DNA of 64,000 bases from Hydractinia symbiolongicarpus (lineage: Eukaryota; Cnidaria; Hydrozoa; Anthoathecata; Hydractiniidae), in contig NC_079885.1 in the NCBI RefSeq assembly GCF_029227915.1, positions 15,201,001 to 15,265,000 of the forward strand. The letters are read 5' to 3'. The stretch's first letter is position 1. Every line of letters begins with the position of its first letter. Of this stretch, positions 36,611-49,666 are shown in pieces. Position numbers and translations under genes: made by a program. Below the pieces are notes generated by a model that was not told where the DNA came from, did not search any database, and saw only the letters and a list, made by a program, of their open reading frames with translations.

Positions 36611-37059
36611 ATTGACTTTTTCACGCTACATTATTTATCATTACGACTGTGACGTATCTTTTTTACGCAATAGCCGCTGAGTAAATCAAGTAAAGGACGT
36701 TATTAGAAGTTTCTTTGCCTTCAAAGCGGCTACGATCTGGCTGCAATAAATGCGCCACGTCGCAAATCAATGGATTACGAGCGTCAGACAAAAAAATGGC
36801 GATGTAGTTAATTTGCTAATTAACTTTGTCATATGCAAATTAAGTCTGCAAGTACCCTAGATTGTCTTCGTTGGAACTTTTTACCGGAAATCATAAAGCG
36901 CATTATTGTTGTCAAGAATCGATAGCGCTTAAAAAGTGCTGTCAAATGCACATAAACGCGACCTATTTCGAATGATCCAGTCAAGAAATATGACCTTTAA
37001 AGTTTGAACCATTTTCGATGTAATGTGCTAATAAATCGTAGATATCTGCCCGTTTGTTT

Positions 37060-37178
37060 GTCTACTACCGTACCACTATGAACACACCTGTTCTCGTCCG
37101 ATCACGGAAGTTATGCATCGTCGGGTCGGGATAGTACTTGGATGGGGGACCGCCTGGGATCTCCCGGTGTCGTAGGCT
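37060..37178 (+). rRNA. 5S rRNA copy 66, A2/A recombinant
   Basis: A11G and G18T from A2 but plain class A from position 102 on, so a switch lies between 19 and 101. Confidence 0.92.
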
Positions 37179-37628
37179 ATTGACTATTTCACGTTACATT
37201 ATTTATCATTACGACTGTGACGTATCTTTTTTACGCAATAGCCGCTGAGTAAATCAAGTAAGGGACGTGATTAGAAGATGCTTTCCCTTCAAAACGGCTA
37301 TAATCTTGCTGCAATAAATGCGCCACGTCGCAAATAAATGGATTACGAGCGTCAGACAAAGAAAATGGCGATGTAGTTACTTTGCTAATTAACTTTGTGA
37401 TATGAAAATTAAGTCTGAAAGCACCCTAGATTTCCTTCGTTGGAACTTTTTACCGCAAATCTTAAAGCGCATGGTTGTCGTAAAGAATCGATAGCGCTTG
37501 AAATGAGCTTTCAAATGCACATAAACACGACCTATTTCGGATGATCCAGTCAAGAAATATGACCTTTAAAGTTTAAACCATTTTCGATGTAATGTGCTAA
37601 TAAATCGTAGATATCTGCCCGTTTGTTT

Positions 37629-37747
37629 GTCTACGACCATACCACGATGAACACACCTGTTCTCGTCCGATCACGAAAGTTAAGCATCGTCGGGCCGGGA
37701 TAGTACTTGGATGGGGGACCGCCTGGGAACTCCCGGTGTCGTAGGCT
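37629..37747 (+). rRNA. 5S rRNA copy 67, class B
   Basis: Only G48A. C78 is intact, so it separates the two marks of the copy 5 lineage. Confidence 0.95.
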
Positions 37748-38197
37748 ATTGACTTTTTCACGTTACATTATTTATCATTACGACTGTGACGTATCTTTTT
37801 TACGCAATAGCCGCTGAGTAAATCAAGTAAGGGACCTTATTAGAAGTTTCTTTCCCTTCAAAGCGGCTACGATCTGGCTGCAATAAATGCGCCACGTCGC
37901 AAATCAATGGATTACGAGCGTCAGACAAAGAAAATGGCGATGTAGTTAATTTGCTAATTAACTTTGTCATATGAAAATTAAGTCTGCAAGTACCCTAGAT
38001 TGCCTTCGTTGGAACTTTTTACCGGAAATCATAAAGCGCATTATTGTTGTCAAGAATCGATAGCGCTTAAAAAGAGCTGTCAAATGCACATAAACACGAC
38101 CTATTTCGAATGTTCCAGTCAAGAAATATGACCTTTAAAGTTTGAACCATTTTCGATGTAATGTGCTAATAAATCGTTGATATCTGCCCGTTTGTTT

Positions 38198-38316
38198 GTC
38201 TACGACCATACCACGATGAACACACCTGTTCTCGTCCGATCACGGAAGTTAAGCATCGTCGGACTGGGATAGTACTTGGATGGGGGACCGCCTGGGAACT
38301 CCCGGTGTCGTAGGCT
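38198..38316 (+). rRNA. 5S rRNA copy 68, class B
   Basis: G66A (loop A) and C68T (U68-G107 wobble). Counterpart copy 70 has G66A only. Confidence 0.95.
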
Positions 38317-38766
38317 ATTGACTTTTTCACGTTACATTATTTATCATTACGACTGTGACGTATCTTTTTTACGCAATAGCCGCTGAGTAAATCAAGTAAG
38401 GGACGTTATTAGAAGTTTCTTTCCCTTCAAAGCGGCTACGATCTGGCTGCATTAAATGCGCCACGTCGCAAATCAATGGATTACGAGCGTCAGACAAAGA
38501 AAATGGCGATGTAGTTAATTTGCTAATTAACTTTGTCATATGAAAATTAAGTCTGCAAGTACCCTAGATTGCCTTCGTTGGAACTTTTTACCGGAAATCA
38601 TAAAGCGAATTATTGTTGTCAAGAATCGATAGCGCTTAAAAAGAGCTGTCAAATGCACATAAACACGACCTATTTCGAATGATCCAGTCAAGAAATATGA
38701 CCTTTAAAGTTTGAACCATTTTCGATGTAATGTGCTAATAAATCGTAGATATCTGCCCGTTTGTTT

Positions 38767-38876
38767 GTCTACGACCATACCACGATGAACACACCTGTTC
38801 TCGTCCGATCACGGAAGTTATGCATCGTCGGTTCGGGATAGTACTTGGATGGGGGACCGCCTGGGATCTCCCGGTG
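38767..38876 (+). pseudogene. 5S rRNA copy 69, 3'-truncated pseudogene
   Basis: Class A body with G7 kept and G66T, ending at position 110. Thirteen bases are missing (5S positions 111-119 plus TATT or an equivalent set), so CCGGTG runs straight into ACTTTTTC. The entire 3' strand of helix I is gone. TG flanks both sides of the missing stretch in intact copies, pointing to a microhomology deletion. A T5 follows at once, unlike other class A genes. Confidence 0.92.
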
Positions 38877-39322
38877 ACTTTTTCACGTTACATTATTTAT
38901 CGTTACGACTGTGACGTATCTTTTTTACGCAATAGCCGCTGAGTAAATCAAGAAAGAGACATGATTAGAAGTTGCTTTCCCTTCAAAATGGCTACGATCT
39001 GGCAGCAATAAATGCGCCACGTCGCAAATAAATGGATTACGAGCGTCAGACAAAGAAAATGGCGATGTAGTTAATTTGCTAATTAACTTTGTCATATGAA
39101 AATTAAGTCTGCAAGTACCCTAGATTGCCTTCGTTGGAACTTTTTACCGGAAATCATAAAGCGCATTATTGTTGTCAAGAATCGATAGCGCTTAAAAAGA
39201 GCTGTCAAATGCACATAAACACGACCTATTTCGAATGTTCCAGTCAAGAAATATGACCTTTAAAGTTTGAACCATTTTCGATGTAATGTGCTAATAAATC
39301 GTTGATATCTGCCCGTTTGTTT

Positions 39323-39441
39323 GTCTACGACCATACCACGATGAACACACCTGTTCTCGTCCGATCACGGAAGTTAAGCATCGTCGGACCGGGATAGTAC
39401 TTGGATGGGGGACCGCCTGGGAACTCCCGGTGTCGTAGGCT
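39323..39441 (+). rRNA. 5S rRNA copy 70, class B
   Basis: Only G66A. Upstream has CGTTGATATC as in copy 68. Confidence 0.95.
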
Positions 39442-39891
39442 ATTGACTTTTTCACGTTACATTATTTATCATTACGACTGTGACGTATCTTTTTTACGCA
39501 ATAGCCGCTGAGTAAATCAAGTAAGGGACGTTATTAGAAGTTTCTTTCCCTTCAAAGCGGCTACGATCTGGCTGCATTAAATGCGCCACGTCGCAAATCA
39601 ATGGATTACGAGCGTCAGACAAAGAAAATGGCGATGTAGTTAATTTGCTAATTAACTTTGTCATATGAAAATTAAGTCTGCAAGTACCCTAGATTGCCTT
39701 CGTTGGAACTTTTTACCGGAAATCATAAAGCGCATTATTGTTGTCAAGAATCGATAGCGCTTAAAAAGAGCTGTCAAATGCACATAAACACGACCTATTT
39801 CGAATGATCCAGTCAAGAAATATGACCTTTAAAGTTTGAACCATTTTCGATGTAATGTGCTAATAAATCGTAGATATCTGCCCGTTTGTTT

Positions 39892-40001
39892 GTCTACGAC
39901 CATACCACGATGAACACACCTGTTCTCGTCCGATCACGGAAGTTATGCATCGTCGGTTCGGGATAGTACTTGGATGGGGGACCGCCTGGGATCTCCCGGT
40001 G
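39892..40001 (+). pseudogene. 5S rRNA copy 71, 3'-truncated pseudogene
   Basis: Same 13-bp loss, G66T and T5 as copy 69. The shared breakpoint shows one event followed by duplication of a two-gene block of 1,125 bp. Confidence 0.92.
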
Positions 40002-40447
40002 ACTTTTTCACGTTACATTATTTATCGTTACGACTGTGACGTATCTTTTTTACGCAATAGCCGCTGAGTAAATCAAGAAAGAGACATGATTAGAAGTTGC
40101 TTTCCCTTCAAAATGGCTACGATCTGGCAGCAATAAATGCGCCAAGTCGCAAATGAATGGATTACGAGCGTCAGACAAAGAAAATGGCGATGTAGTTAAT
40201 TTGCTAATTAACTTTGTCATATGAAAATTAAGTCTGAAAGTACCCTAGATTGCCTTCGTTGGAACTTTTTACCGGAAATCTTAAAGCGCTTGGTTGTCGT
40301 AATTAATGGATAGCGCTTGAAATGAGCTTTAAAATGCACATAAACACGACCTATTTCGGATAATCCAGTCAAGAAATATGACCTTTAAAGTTTAAACCAT
40401 TTTCGATGTAATGTGCTAATAAATCGTAGATATCTGCCCGTTTGTTT

Positions 40448-40566
40448 GTCTACGACCATACCACGATGAACACACCTGTTCTCGTCCGATCACGGAAGTT
40501 AAGCATCGTCGGGCCGGGATAGTACTTGGATGGGGGAACGCCTGGGAACTCCCGGTGTCGTAGGCT
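40448..40566 (+). rRNA. 5S rRNA copy 72, class B
   Basis: Only C91A, which breaks G86-C91 in helix IV. Confidence 0.95.
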
Positions 40567-41016
40567 ATTGACTTTTTCACGTTACATTATTTATCATTAC
40601 GACTGTGACGTATCTTTTTTACGCAATAGCCGCTGAGTAAATCAAGAAAGAGACATGATTAGAAGTTGCTTTCCCTTCAAAACGGCTACCATCGTGCTGC
40701 AATAAATGCGCCACGTCGCAAATCAATGGATTACGAGCGTCAGACAAAAAAAATGGCAATGTAGTTAATTTGCTAATTAACTTTGTCATATGAAAATTAA
40801 GTCTGCAAGTACCCTAGATTGCCTTCGTTGGAACTTTTTACCGGAAATCATAAAGCGCATTATTGTTGTCAAGAATCGATAGCGCTTAAAAAGTGCTGTC
40901 AAATGCACATAAACGCGACCTATTTCGAATGATCCAGTCAAGAAATATGACCTTTAAAGTTTGAACCATTTTCGATGTAATGTGCTAATAAATCGTAGAT
41001 ATCTGTCCGTTTGTTT

Positions 41017-41135
41017 GTCTACTACCATACCACGATGAACACACCTGTTCTCGTCCGATCACGGAAGTTATGCATCGTCGGGTCGGGATAGTACTTGGAT
41101 GGGGGACCGCCTGGGATCTCCCGGTGTCGTAGGCT
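41017..41135 (+). rRNA. 5S rRNA copy 73, class A
   Basis: Class A, no private changes. Upstream TGTCCGTTTG and downstream ACGTAATAGCC as in copy 59. Confidence 0.93.
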
Positions 41136-41585
41136 ATTGACTATTTCACGTTACATTATTTATCATTACGACTGTGACGTATCTTTTTTACGTAATAGCC
41201 GCTGAGTAAATCAAGTAAGGGACGTGATTAGAAGATGCTTTCCCTTCAAAACGGCTACAATCTTGCTGCAATAAATGCGCCACGTCGCAAATGAATGGAT
41301 TACAAGCGTCAGACAAAGAAAATAGCGATGTACTTACTTTGCTAAATAACTTTGTCATATGAAAATTAAGTCTGAAAGTACCCTAGATTGCCTTCGTTGG
41401 AACTTTTTACCGGAAATCTTAAAGCGCATTATTGTCGTAATTAATGGATAGCGCTTGAAATGAGCTTTCAAATGCACATAAACACGACCTATTTCGGATG
41501 ATCCAGTCAAGAAATATGACCTTTAAAGTTTAAACCATTTTCGATGTAATGTGCTAATAAATCGTAGATATCTGCCCGTTTGTTT

Positions 41586-41704
41586 GTCTACGACCATACC
41601 ACGATGAACACACCTGTTCTCGTCCGATCACGGAAGTTAAGCATCGTCGCGCCGGGATAGTACTTGGATGGGGGACCGCCTGGGAACTCCCGGTGTCGTA
41701 GGCT
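41586..41704 (+). rRNA. 5S rRNA copy 74, class B
   Basis: G65C as in copy 60. Confidence 0.95.
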
Positions 41705-42154
41705 ATTGACTTTTTCACGTTACATTATTTATCATTACGACTGTGACGTATCTTTTTTACACAATAGCCGCTGAGTAAATCAAGTAAGGGACGTTATTAG
41801 AAGTTTCTTTCCCTTCAAAGCGGCTACGATCTGGCTGCAATAAATGCGCCACGTCGCAAATCAATGGATTACGAGCGTCAGACAAAAAAAATGGCGATGT
41901 AGTTAATTTGCTAATTAACTTTGTCATATGAAAATTAAGTCTGCAAGTACCCTAGATTGCCTTCGTTGGAACTTTTTACCGGAAATCATAAAGCGCATTA
42001 TTGTTGTCAAGAATCGATAGCGCTTAAAAAGTGCTGTCAAATGCACATAAACACGACCTATTTCGAATGATCCAGTCAAGAAATATGACCTTTAAAGTTT
42101 GAACCATTTTCGATGTAATGTGCTAATAAATCGTAGATATCTGCCCGTTTGTTT

Positions 42155-42273
42155 GTCTACTACCATACCACGATGAACACACCTGTTCTCGTCCGATCAC
42201 GGAAGTTATGCATCGTCGGGTCGGGATAGTACTTGGATGGGGGACCGCCTGGGATCTCCCGGTGTCGTAGGCT
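42155..42273 (+). rRNA. 5S rRNA copy 75, class A
   Basis: Class A, no private changes. Followed by GCTGAGAAAATC as after copy 61. Confidence 0.93.
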
Positions 42274-42723
42274 ATTGACTATTTCACGTTACATTATTTA
42301 TCATTACGACTGTGACGTATCTTTTTTACGCAATAGCCGCTGAGAAAATCAAGTAAGGGACGTCATTAGAAGATGCTTCCCCTTCAAAACGGCTACAATC
42401 TTGCTGCAATAAATGCGCCACGTCGCAAATAAATGGATTACGAGCGTCAGACAAAGAAAATGGCGATGTAGTTACTTTGCTAATTAACTTTGTCATATGA
42501 AAATTAAGTCTGAAAGCACCCTAGATTGCCTTCGTTGGAACTTTTTACCGGAAATCTTAAAGCGCATTATTGTCGTAATTAATGGATAGCGCTTGAAATG
42601 AGCTTTCAAATGCACATAAACACGACCTATTTCGGATGATCCAGTCAAGAAATATGACCTTTAAAGTTTAAACCACTTTCGATGTAATGTGCTAATAAAT
42701 CGTAGATATCTGCCAGTTTGTTT

Positions 42724-42842
42724 GTCTACGACCATACCACGATGAACACACCTGTTCTCGTCCGATCACGGAAGTTAAGCATCGTCGGGCCGGGATAGTA
42801 CTTGAATGGGGAACCGCCTGGGAACTCCCGGTGTCGTAGGCT
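42724..42842 (+). rRNA. 5S rRNA copy 76, class B
   Basis: G82A and G89A as in copy 62. S3 spacer follows. Confidence 0.95.
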
Positions 42843-43292
42843 ATTGACTTTTTCACGTTACATTATTTATCATTACGACTGTGACGTATCCTTTTTAGGC
42901 TATAGCCGCTGAGTAAATCAAGTAAGGGACGTGATTAGAAGTTTCTTTCCCTTCAAAACGGCTACGATCTGGCAGCAATAAATGCGCCACGTCGCACATG
43001 AATGGATTGCGAGCGTCAGACAAAGAAAATGGCGAAGTAGTTACTTTGCTAATTAACTTTGTCATATAAAAATTAAGTCTGAAAGTACCCTAGATTTCCT
43101 TCGTTGGAACTTTTTACCGGAAATCTTAAAGCGCATGGTTGTCGTAATTAATGGATAGCGCTTGAAATGAGATTTCAAATGCACATAAACACGACCTATT
43201 TCGGATGATCCAGTCAAGAAATATGACCTTTAAAGTTTAAACCATTTTCGATGTAATGTGCTAATAAATCGTAGATATCTGCCCGTTTGTTT

Positions 43293-43410
43293 GTCTACGA
43301 CCATACCACGATGAACACACCTGTTCTCGTCCGATCACGGAAGTTAAGCATCGTCGGGCCGGGATAGTACTTGGATGGGACCCGCCTGGGAACTCCCGGT
43401 GTCGTAGGCT
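43293..43410 (+). rRNA. 5S rRNA copy 77, class B, 118 bp
   Basis: Same helix IV loop change as copy 63. Confidence 0.94.
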
Positions 43411-43860
43411 ATTGACTTTTTCACGTTACATTATTTATCATTACGACTGTGACGTATCTTTTTTACGCAATAGCCGCTGAGTAAATCAAGTAAGGGACGT
43501 TATTAGAAGTTTCTTTCCCTTCAAAGCGGCTACGATCTGGCTGCAATAAATGCGCCACGTCGCAAATCAATGGATTACGAGCGTCAGAAAAAAAAAATGG
43601 CGATGTAGTTAATTTGCTAATTAACTTTGTCATATAAAAATTAAGTCTGCAAGTACCCTAGATTGCCTTCGTTGGAACTTTTTACCGGAAATCATAAAGC
43701 GCATTATTATTGTCAAGAATCGATAGCGCTTAAAAAGTGCTGTCAAATGCACATAAACACGACCTATTTCGAATGATCCAGTCAAGAAATATGACCTTTA
43801 AAGTTTGAACCATTTTCGATGTAATGTGCTAATAAATCGTTGATATCTACCCGTTTGTTT

Positions 43861-43978
43861 GTCTACTACCATACCACGATGAACACACCTGTTCTCGTCC
43901 GATCACGGAAGTTAAGCATCGTCGGCCAGGATAAAACTTGGATGGGGGACCGCCTGGGATCTCCCGGTGTCGTAGGCT
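43861..43978 (+). rRNA. 5S rRNA copy 78, recombinant, 118 bp
   Basis: G7T, then a core with one G of 64-66 deleted and G69A, G75A, T76A, then A101T and CTATTTC of class A. The changed AGTA-to-AAAA strand lies in loop E. Core shared with copies 96 and 110, ends from class A. Probably non-functional. Confidence 0.9.
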
Positions 43979-44428
43979 ATTGACTATTTCACGTTACATT
44001 ATTTATCATTACGACTGTGACGTATCTTTTTTACGCAATAGCCGCTGAGTAAATCAACTAAGGGACGTGATTAGAAGATGCTTTCCCTTCAAAACGGCTA
44101 CAATCTTGCTGCAATAAATGCGCCACGTCGCAAATAAATGGATTACGAGCGTCAGACAAAGAAAATGGCGATGTAGTTACTTTGCTAATTAACTTTGTCA
44201 TATGAAAATTAAGTCTGAAAGTACCCTAGATTGCCTTCGTTGGAACTTTTTACCGGAAATCTTAAAGCGCATGGTTGTCGTAATTAATGGATAGCGCTTG
44301 AAACGAGATTTCAAATGCACATAAACGCGACCTATTTCGAATGATCCAGTCAAGAAATATGACCTTTAAAATTTAAACCATTTTTGATGTAATGTGCTAA
44401 TAAATCGTAGATATCTGCCCGTTTGTTT

Positions 44429-44547
44429 GTCTACGACCATACCACGATGAACACACCTGTTCTCGTCCGATCACGGAATTTAAGCATCGTTGGGCCGGGT
44501 TAGTACTTGGATGGGGGACCGCCTGGGAACTCCCGGTGTCGTAGGCT
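44429..44547 (+). rRNA. 5S rRNA copy 79, class B
   Basis: G51T, C63T and A72T. G51T alters the GGAAGTTAAG box and A72T helix V. Confidence 0.94.
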
Positions 44548-44997
44548 ATTGACTTTTTCACGTTACATTATTTATCATTAGGACTGGGACGTATCTTTTT
44601 TACGCAATAGCCGCTGAGTAAATCAAGAAAGAGACATGATTAGAATTTGCTTTCCCTTCAAAACGGCTACAATCTTGCTGCAATAAATGCGCCACGTCGC
44701 AAATAAATGGATTACGAGCGTCAGACAAAGAAAATGGCGATGTAGTTGCTTTGCTAATTAACTTTGTCATATGAAAATTAAGTCTGAAAGCACCCTAGAT
44801 TTCCTTCGTTGGAACTTTTTACCGGAAATCTTAAAGCGCATGGTTGTCGTAAAGAATCGATAGCGCTTAAAAAGAGCTTTCAAATGCACATAAACACGAC
44901 CTATTTCGGATGATCCAGTCAAGAAATATGACCTTTAAAGTTAGAACCATTTTCGATGTAATGTGCTAATAAATCGTAGATATCTGCCCGGTTGTTT

Positions 44998-45116
44998 GTC
45001 TACGACCATACCACGATGAACACACCTGTTCTCGTCCGATCACGGAAGTTAAGAATCCACGGGCCGGGATAATACTTGGATGGAGGACCGCCTGGGAACT
45101 CCCGGTGTCGTAGGCT
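44998..45116 (+). rRNA. 5S rRNA copy 80, class B3
   Basis: C57A, G61C and T62A (AAGAATCCACGGG) with G75A and G87A. Pairs 21-57, 17-61 and 16-62 of helix II are all broken, and these lie inside box A. T5 present. Probably a pseudogene. Confidence 0.92.
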
Positions 45117-45566
45117 ATTGACTTTTTCACGTTACATTATTTAGCATTACGACTGTGACGTATCTTTTTTACGCAATAGCCGCTGAGTAAATCAAGTAAG
45201 GGACGTGATTAGAAGTTTCTTTCCCTTCAAAAGGGCTACGATCTGGCAGCATTAAATGCGCCACGTCGCAAATGAATGGATTACGAGCGTCAGACAAAGA
45301 AAATGGCGATGTAGTTAATTTGCTAATTAACTTTGTCATATGAAAATTAAGTCTGAAAGTACCCTAGATTGCCTTCGTTGGAACTTTTTACCGGAAATCT
45401 TAAAGCGCATGCTTGTCGTAATTAGTGGATAGCGCTTGAAATGAACTTTCAAATGCACATAAACACGACCTATTTCGGATGATCCAGTCAAGAAATATGA
45501 CCTTTAAAGTTTAAACCATTTTCGATGTAATGTGCTAATAAATCGTAGATATCTGCCCGTTTGTTT

Positions 45567-45685
45567 GTTTACGACCATACCACGATGAACACACCTGTTC
45601 TCGTCCGATCACGGAAGTTAAGCATCGTCGGGCCGGGATAGTACTTGGATGGGGGACCGCCTGGGAACTCCCGGTGTCGTAGGCT
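45567..45685 (+). rRNA. 5S rRNA copy 81, class B
   Basis: Only C3T, which leaves a U3-G117 wobble in helix I. T5 present. Likely functional. Confidence 0.96.
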
Positions 45686-46135
45686 ATTGACTTTTTCACG
45701 TTACATTATTTATCATTACGACTGTGACGTATCTTTTTTACGAAATAGCCGCTGAGGAAATCAAGAAAGAGACATGATTAGAAGTTGCTTTCCCTTCAAA
45801 ACGGCTACGATCTGGCAGCAATAAATGCGCCAAGTCGCAAATGAATGGATTACGAGCGTCAGACAAAGAAAATGGCGATGTAGTTACTTTGCTAATTAAC
45901 TTTGTCATATGAAAATTAAGTCGGAAAGCACCCTAGATTCCCTTCGTTGGAACTTTTTACCGGAAATCTTAAAGCGCATGGTTGTCGTAATTAGTAGATA
46001 GCGCTTGAAATGAGCTTTCAAATGCACATAAACACGACCTATTTCGGATGATCCAGTCAAGAAATATGACCTTTAAAGTTTGAACCATTTTTGATGTAAT
46101 GTGCTAATAAATCGTTGATATCTGCCCGTTTGTTT

Positions 46136-46254
46136 GTCTACGACCATACCACGATGAACACACCTGTTCTCGTCCGATCACAGAAGTTATGCATCGTCGG
46201 GTCGGGATAGTACTTGGATGGGGGACCGCCTGGGATCTCCCGGTGTCGTAGGCT
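46136..46254 (+). rRNA. 5S rRNA copy 82, class A with G7
   Basis: A55T, C67T and A101T with G47A. No T5. Confidence 0.93.
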
Positions 46255-46704
46255 ATTGACTATTTCACGTTACATTATTTATTATTACGACTGTGACGTA
46301 TCTTTTTTACGCAATAGCCGCTGAGTAAATCAAGTAAGGGACGTGATTAGAAGTTGCTTTCCCTTGAAAACGGCTACAATCTTGCTGCAATAAATGCGCC
46401 ACGTCGCAAATAAATGGATTACGAGCGTCAGACAAAGAAAATGGCGATGTAGTTGCTTTGCTAATTAACTTTGTCATATGAAAATTAAGTCTGAAAGTAC
46501 CCTAGATTTCCTTCGTTGGAACTTTTTACCGGAAATCTTAAAGCGCATTATTGTCGTAAAGAATCGATAGCGCTTAAAAGGAGCTTTCAAATGCACATAA
46601 ACACGACCTATTTCGGATGATCCAGTCAAGAAATATGACCTTTAAAGTTTAAACCATTTCCGATGTAATGTGCTAATAAATCGTAGATATGTGACTGTTT
46701 GTTT

Positions 46705-46823
46705 GTTTACGACCATACCACGATGAACACACCTGTTCTCGTCCGATCACAGAAGTTATGCATCGTCGGGTCGGGATAGTACTTGGATGGGGGACCGCCT
46801 GGGATCTCCCGGTGTCGTAGGCT
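46705..46823 (+). rRNA. 5S rRNA copy 83, class A with G7
   Basis: As copy 82 plus C3T. Its upstream (GATATGTGACTG) matches copy 84, so it looks like a fusion of 84's 5' side with 82's 3' side, the extra unit of the five-unit repeat. Confidence 0.92.
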
Positions 46824-47273
46824 ATTGACTATTTCACGTTACATTATTTATTATTACGACTGTGACGTATCTTTTTTACGCAATAGCCGCTGAGTAAATC
46901 AAGTAAGGGACGTGATTAGAAGTTGCTTTCCCTTGAAAACGGCTACAATCTTGCTGCAATAAATGCGCCACGTCGCAAATAAATGGATTACGAGCGTCAG
47001 ACAAAGAAAATGGCGATGTAGTTGCTTTGCTAATTAACTTTGTCATATGAAAATTAAGTCTGAAAGCACCCTAGATTTCCTTCGTTGGAACTTTTTACCG
47101 GAAATCTTAAAGCGCATGGTTGTCGTAAAGAATCGATAGCGCTTAAAAAGAGCTTTCAAATGCACATAAACACGACCTATTTCGGATGATCCAGTCAAGA
47201 AATATGACCTTTAAAGTTTAAACCATTTCCGATGTAATGTGCTAATAAATCGTAGATATGTGACTGTTTGTTT

Positions 47274-47391
47274 GTTTACGACCATACCACGATGAACACA
47301 CCTCTTCTCGCCCGATCACGGAAGTTAAGCATCGTCGGGCCGGGATAGTACTTGGATGGGGACCGCCTGGGATCTCCCGGTGTCGTAGGCT
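47274..47391 (+). rRNA. 5S rRNA copy 84, recombinant, 118 bp
   Basis: C3T, G31C and T38C, A55 and C67 as class B, one G missing in the helix IV loop, then A101T and CTATTTC of class A. Switch between 67 and 101. Same allele in copies 88 and 92. Confidence 0.92.
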
Positions 47392-47841
47392 ATTGACTAT
47401 TTCACGTTACATTATTTATTATTACGACTGTGACGTATCTTTTTTACGCAATAGCCGCTGAGTAAATCAAGTAAGGGACGTGATTAGAAGTTGCTTTCCC
47501 TTCAAACCGGCTACAATCTTGCTGCAATAAATGCGCCACGTCGCAAATAAATGGATTACGAGCGTCAGACAAAGAAAATGGCGATGTAGTTGCTTTGCTA
47601 ATTAACTTTGTCATATGAAAATTAAGTCTGAAAGCACCCTAGATTTCCTTCGTTGGAACTTTTTACCGGAAATCTTAAAGCGCATGGTTGTCGTAAAGAA
47701 TCGATAGCGCTTAAAAAGAGCTTTCAAATGCACATAAACACGACCTATTTCGGATGATCCAGTCAAGAAATATGACCTTTAAAGTTAGAACCATTTTCGA
47801 TGTAATGTGCTAATAAATCGTAGATATCTGCCCTGTTGTTT

Positions 47842-47960
47842 GTCTACGACCATACCACGATGAACACACCTGTTCTCGTCCGATCACGGAAGTTAAGAAT
47901 CCACGGGCCGGGATAATACTTGGATGGAGGACCGCCTGGGAACTCCCGGTGTCGTAGGCT
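47842..47960 (+). rRNA. 5S rRNA copy 85, class B3
   Basis: C57A, G61C, T62A, G75A and G87A as in copy 80. Upstream CCCTGTTGTTT. Confidence 0.92.
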
Positions 47961-48410
47961 ATTGACTTTTTCACGTTACATTATTTAGCATTACGACTGT
48001 GACGTATCTTTTTTACGCAATAGCCGCTGAGTAAATCAAGTAAGGGACGTGATTAGAAGTTTCTTTCCCTTCAAAAGGGCTACGATCTGGCAGCATTAAA
48101 TGCGCCACGTCGCAAATGAATGGATTACGAGCGTCAGACAAAGAAAATGGCGATGTAGTTAATTTGCTAATTAACTTTGTCATATGAAAATTAAGTCTGA
48201 AAGTACCCTAGATTGCCTTCGTTGGAACTTTTTACCGGAAATCTTAAAGCGCATGCTTGTCGTAATTAGTGGATAGCGCTTGAAATGAACTTTCAAATGC
48301 ACATAAACACGACCTATTTCGGATGATCCAGTCAAGAAATATGACCTTTAAAGTTTAAACCATTTTCGATGTAATGTGCTAATAAATCGTAGATATCTGC
48401 CCGTTTGTTT

Positions 48411-48529
48411 GTTTACGACCATACCACGATGAACACACCTGTTCTCGTCCGATCACGGAAGTTAAGCATCGTCGGGCCGGGATAGTACTTGGATGGGGGA
48501 CCGCCTGGGAACTCCCGGTGTCGTAGGCT
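48411..48529 (+). rRNA. 5S rRNA copy 86, class B
   Basis: Only C3T. T5 present. Likely functional. Confidence 0.96.
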
Positions 48530-48979
48530 ATTGACTTTTTCACGTTACATTATTTATCATTACGACTGTGACGTATCTTTTTTACGAAATAGCCGCTGAG
48601 TAAATCAAGAAAGAGACATGATTAGAAGTTGCTTTCCCTTCAAAACGGCTACGATCTGGCAGCAATAAATGCGCCAAGTCGCAAATGAATGGATTACGAG
48701 CGTCAGACAAAGAAAATGGCGATGTAGTTACTTTGCTAATTAACTTTGTCATATGAAAATTAAGTCGGAAAGCACCCTAGATTCCCTTCGTTGGAACTTT
48801 TTATCGGAAATCTTAAAGCGCATGGTTGTCGTAATTAGTAGATAGCGCTTGAAATGAGCTTTCAAATGCACATAAACACGACCTATTTCGGATGATCCAG
48901 TCAAGAAATATGACCTTTAAAGTTTGAACCATTTTTGATGTAATGTGCTAATAAATCGTTGATATCTGCCCGTTTGTTT

Positions 48980-49098
48980 GTCTACGACCATACCACGATG
49001 AACACACCTGTTCTCGTCCGATCACAGAAGTTATGCATCGTCGGGTCGGGATAGTACTTGGATGGGGGACCGCCTGGGATCTCCCGGTGTCGTAGGCT
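48980..49098 (+). rRNA. 5S rRNA copy 87, class A with G7
   Basis: Class A body with G47A. Confidence 0.93.
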
Positions 49099-49548
49099 AT
49101 TGACTATTTCACGTTACATTATTTATTATTACGACTGTGACGTATCTTTTTTACGCAATAGCCGCTGAGTAAATCAAGTAAGGGACGTGATTAGAAGTTG
49201 CTTTCCCTTGAAAACGGCTACAATCTTGCTGCAATAAATGCGCCACGTCGCAAATAAATGGATTACGAGCGTCAGACAAAGAAAATGGCGATGTAGTTGC
49301 TTTGCTAATTAACTTTGTCATATGAAAATTAAGTCTGAAAGCACCCTAGATTTCCTTCGTTGGAACTTTTTACCGGAAATCTTAAAGCGCATGGTTGTCG
49401 TAAAGAATCGATAGCGCTTAAAAAGAGCTTTCAAATGCACATAAACACGACCTATTTCGGATGATCCAGTCAAGAAATATGACCTTTAAAGTTTAAACCA
49501 TTTCCGATGTAATGTGCTAATAAATCGTAGATATGTGACTGTTTGTTT

Positions 49549-49666
49549 GTTTACGACCATACCACGATGAACACACCTCTTCTCGCCCGATCACGGAAGT
49601 TAAGCATCGTCGGGCCGGGATAGTACTTGGATGGGGACCGCCTGGGATCTCCCGGTGTCGTAGGCT
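49549..49666 (+). rRNA. 5S rRNA copy 88, recombinant, 118 bp
   Basis: Same allele as copy 84. Confidence 0.92.

Larger units (their letters stand above)
38198..40447 (+). repeat. Duplicated two-gene block of 1,125 bp
   Basis: Two consecutive blocks (38198-39322 and 39323-40447), each a G66A class B gene followed by the truncated class A gene. Shared private marks include CGTTGATATC, CTGCATTAAATGC, TATCGTTACGACTG and CAAAATGGCTACG. Confidence 0.85.
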
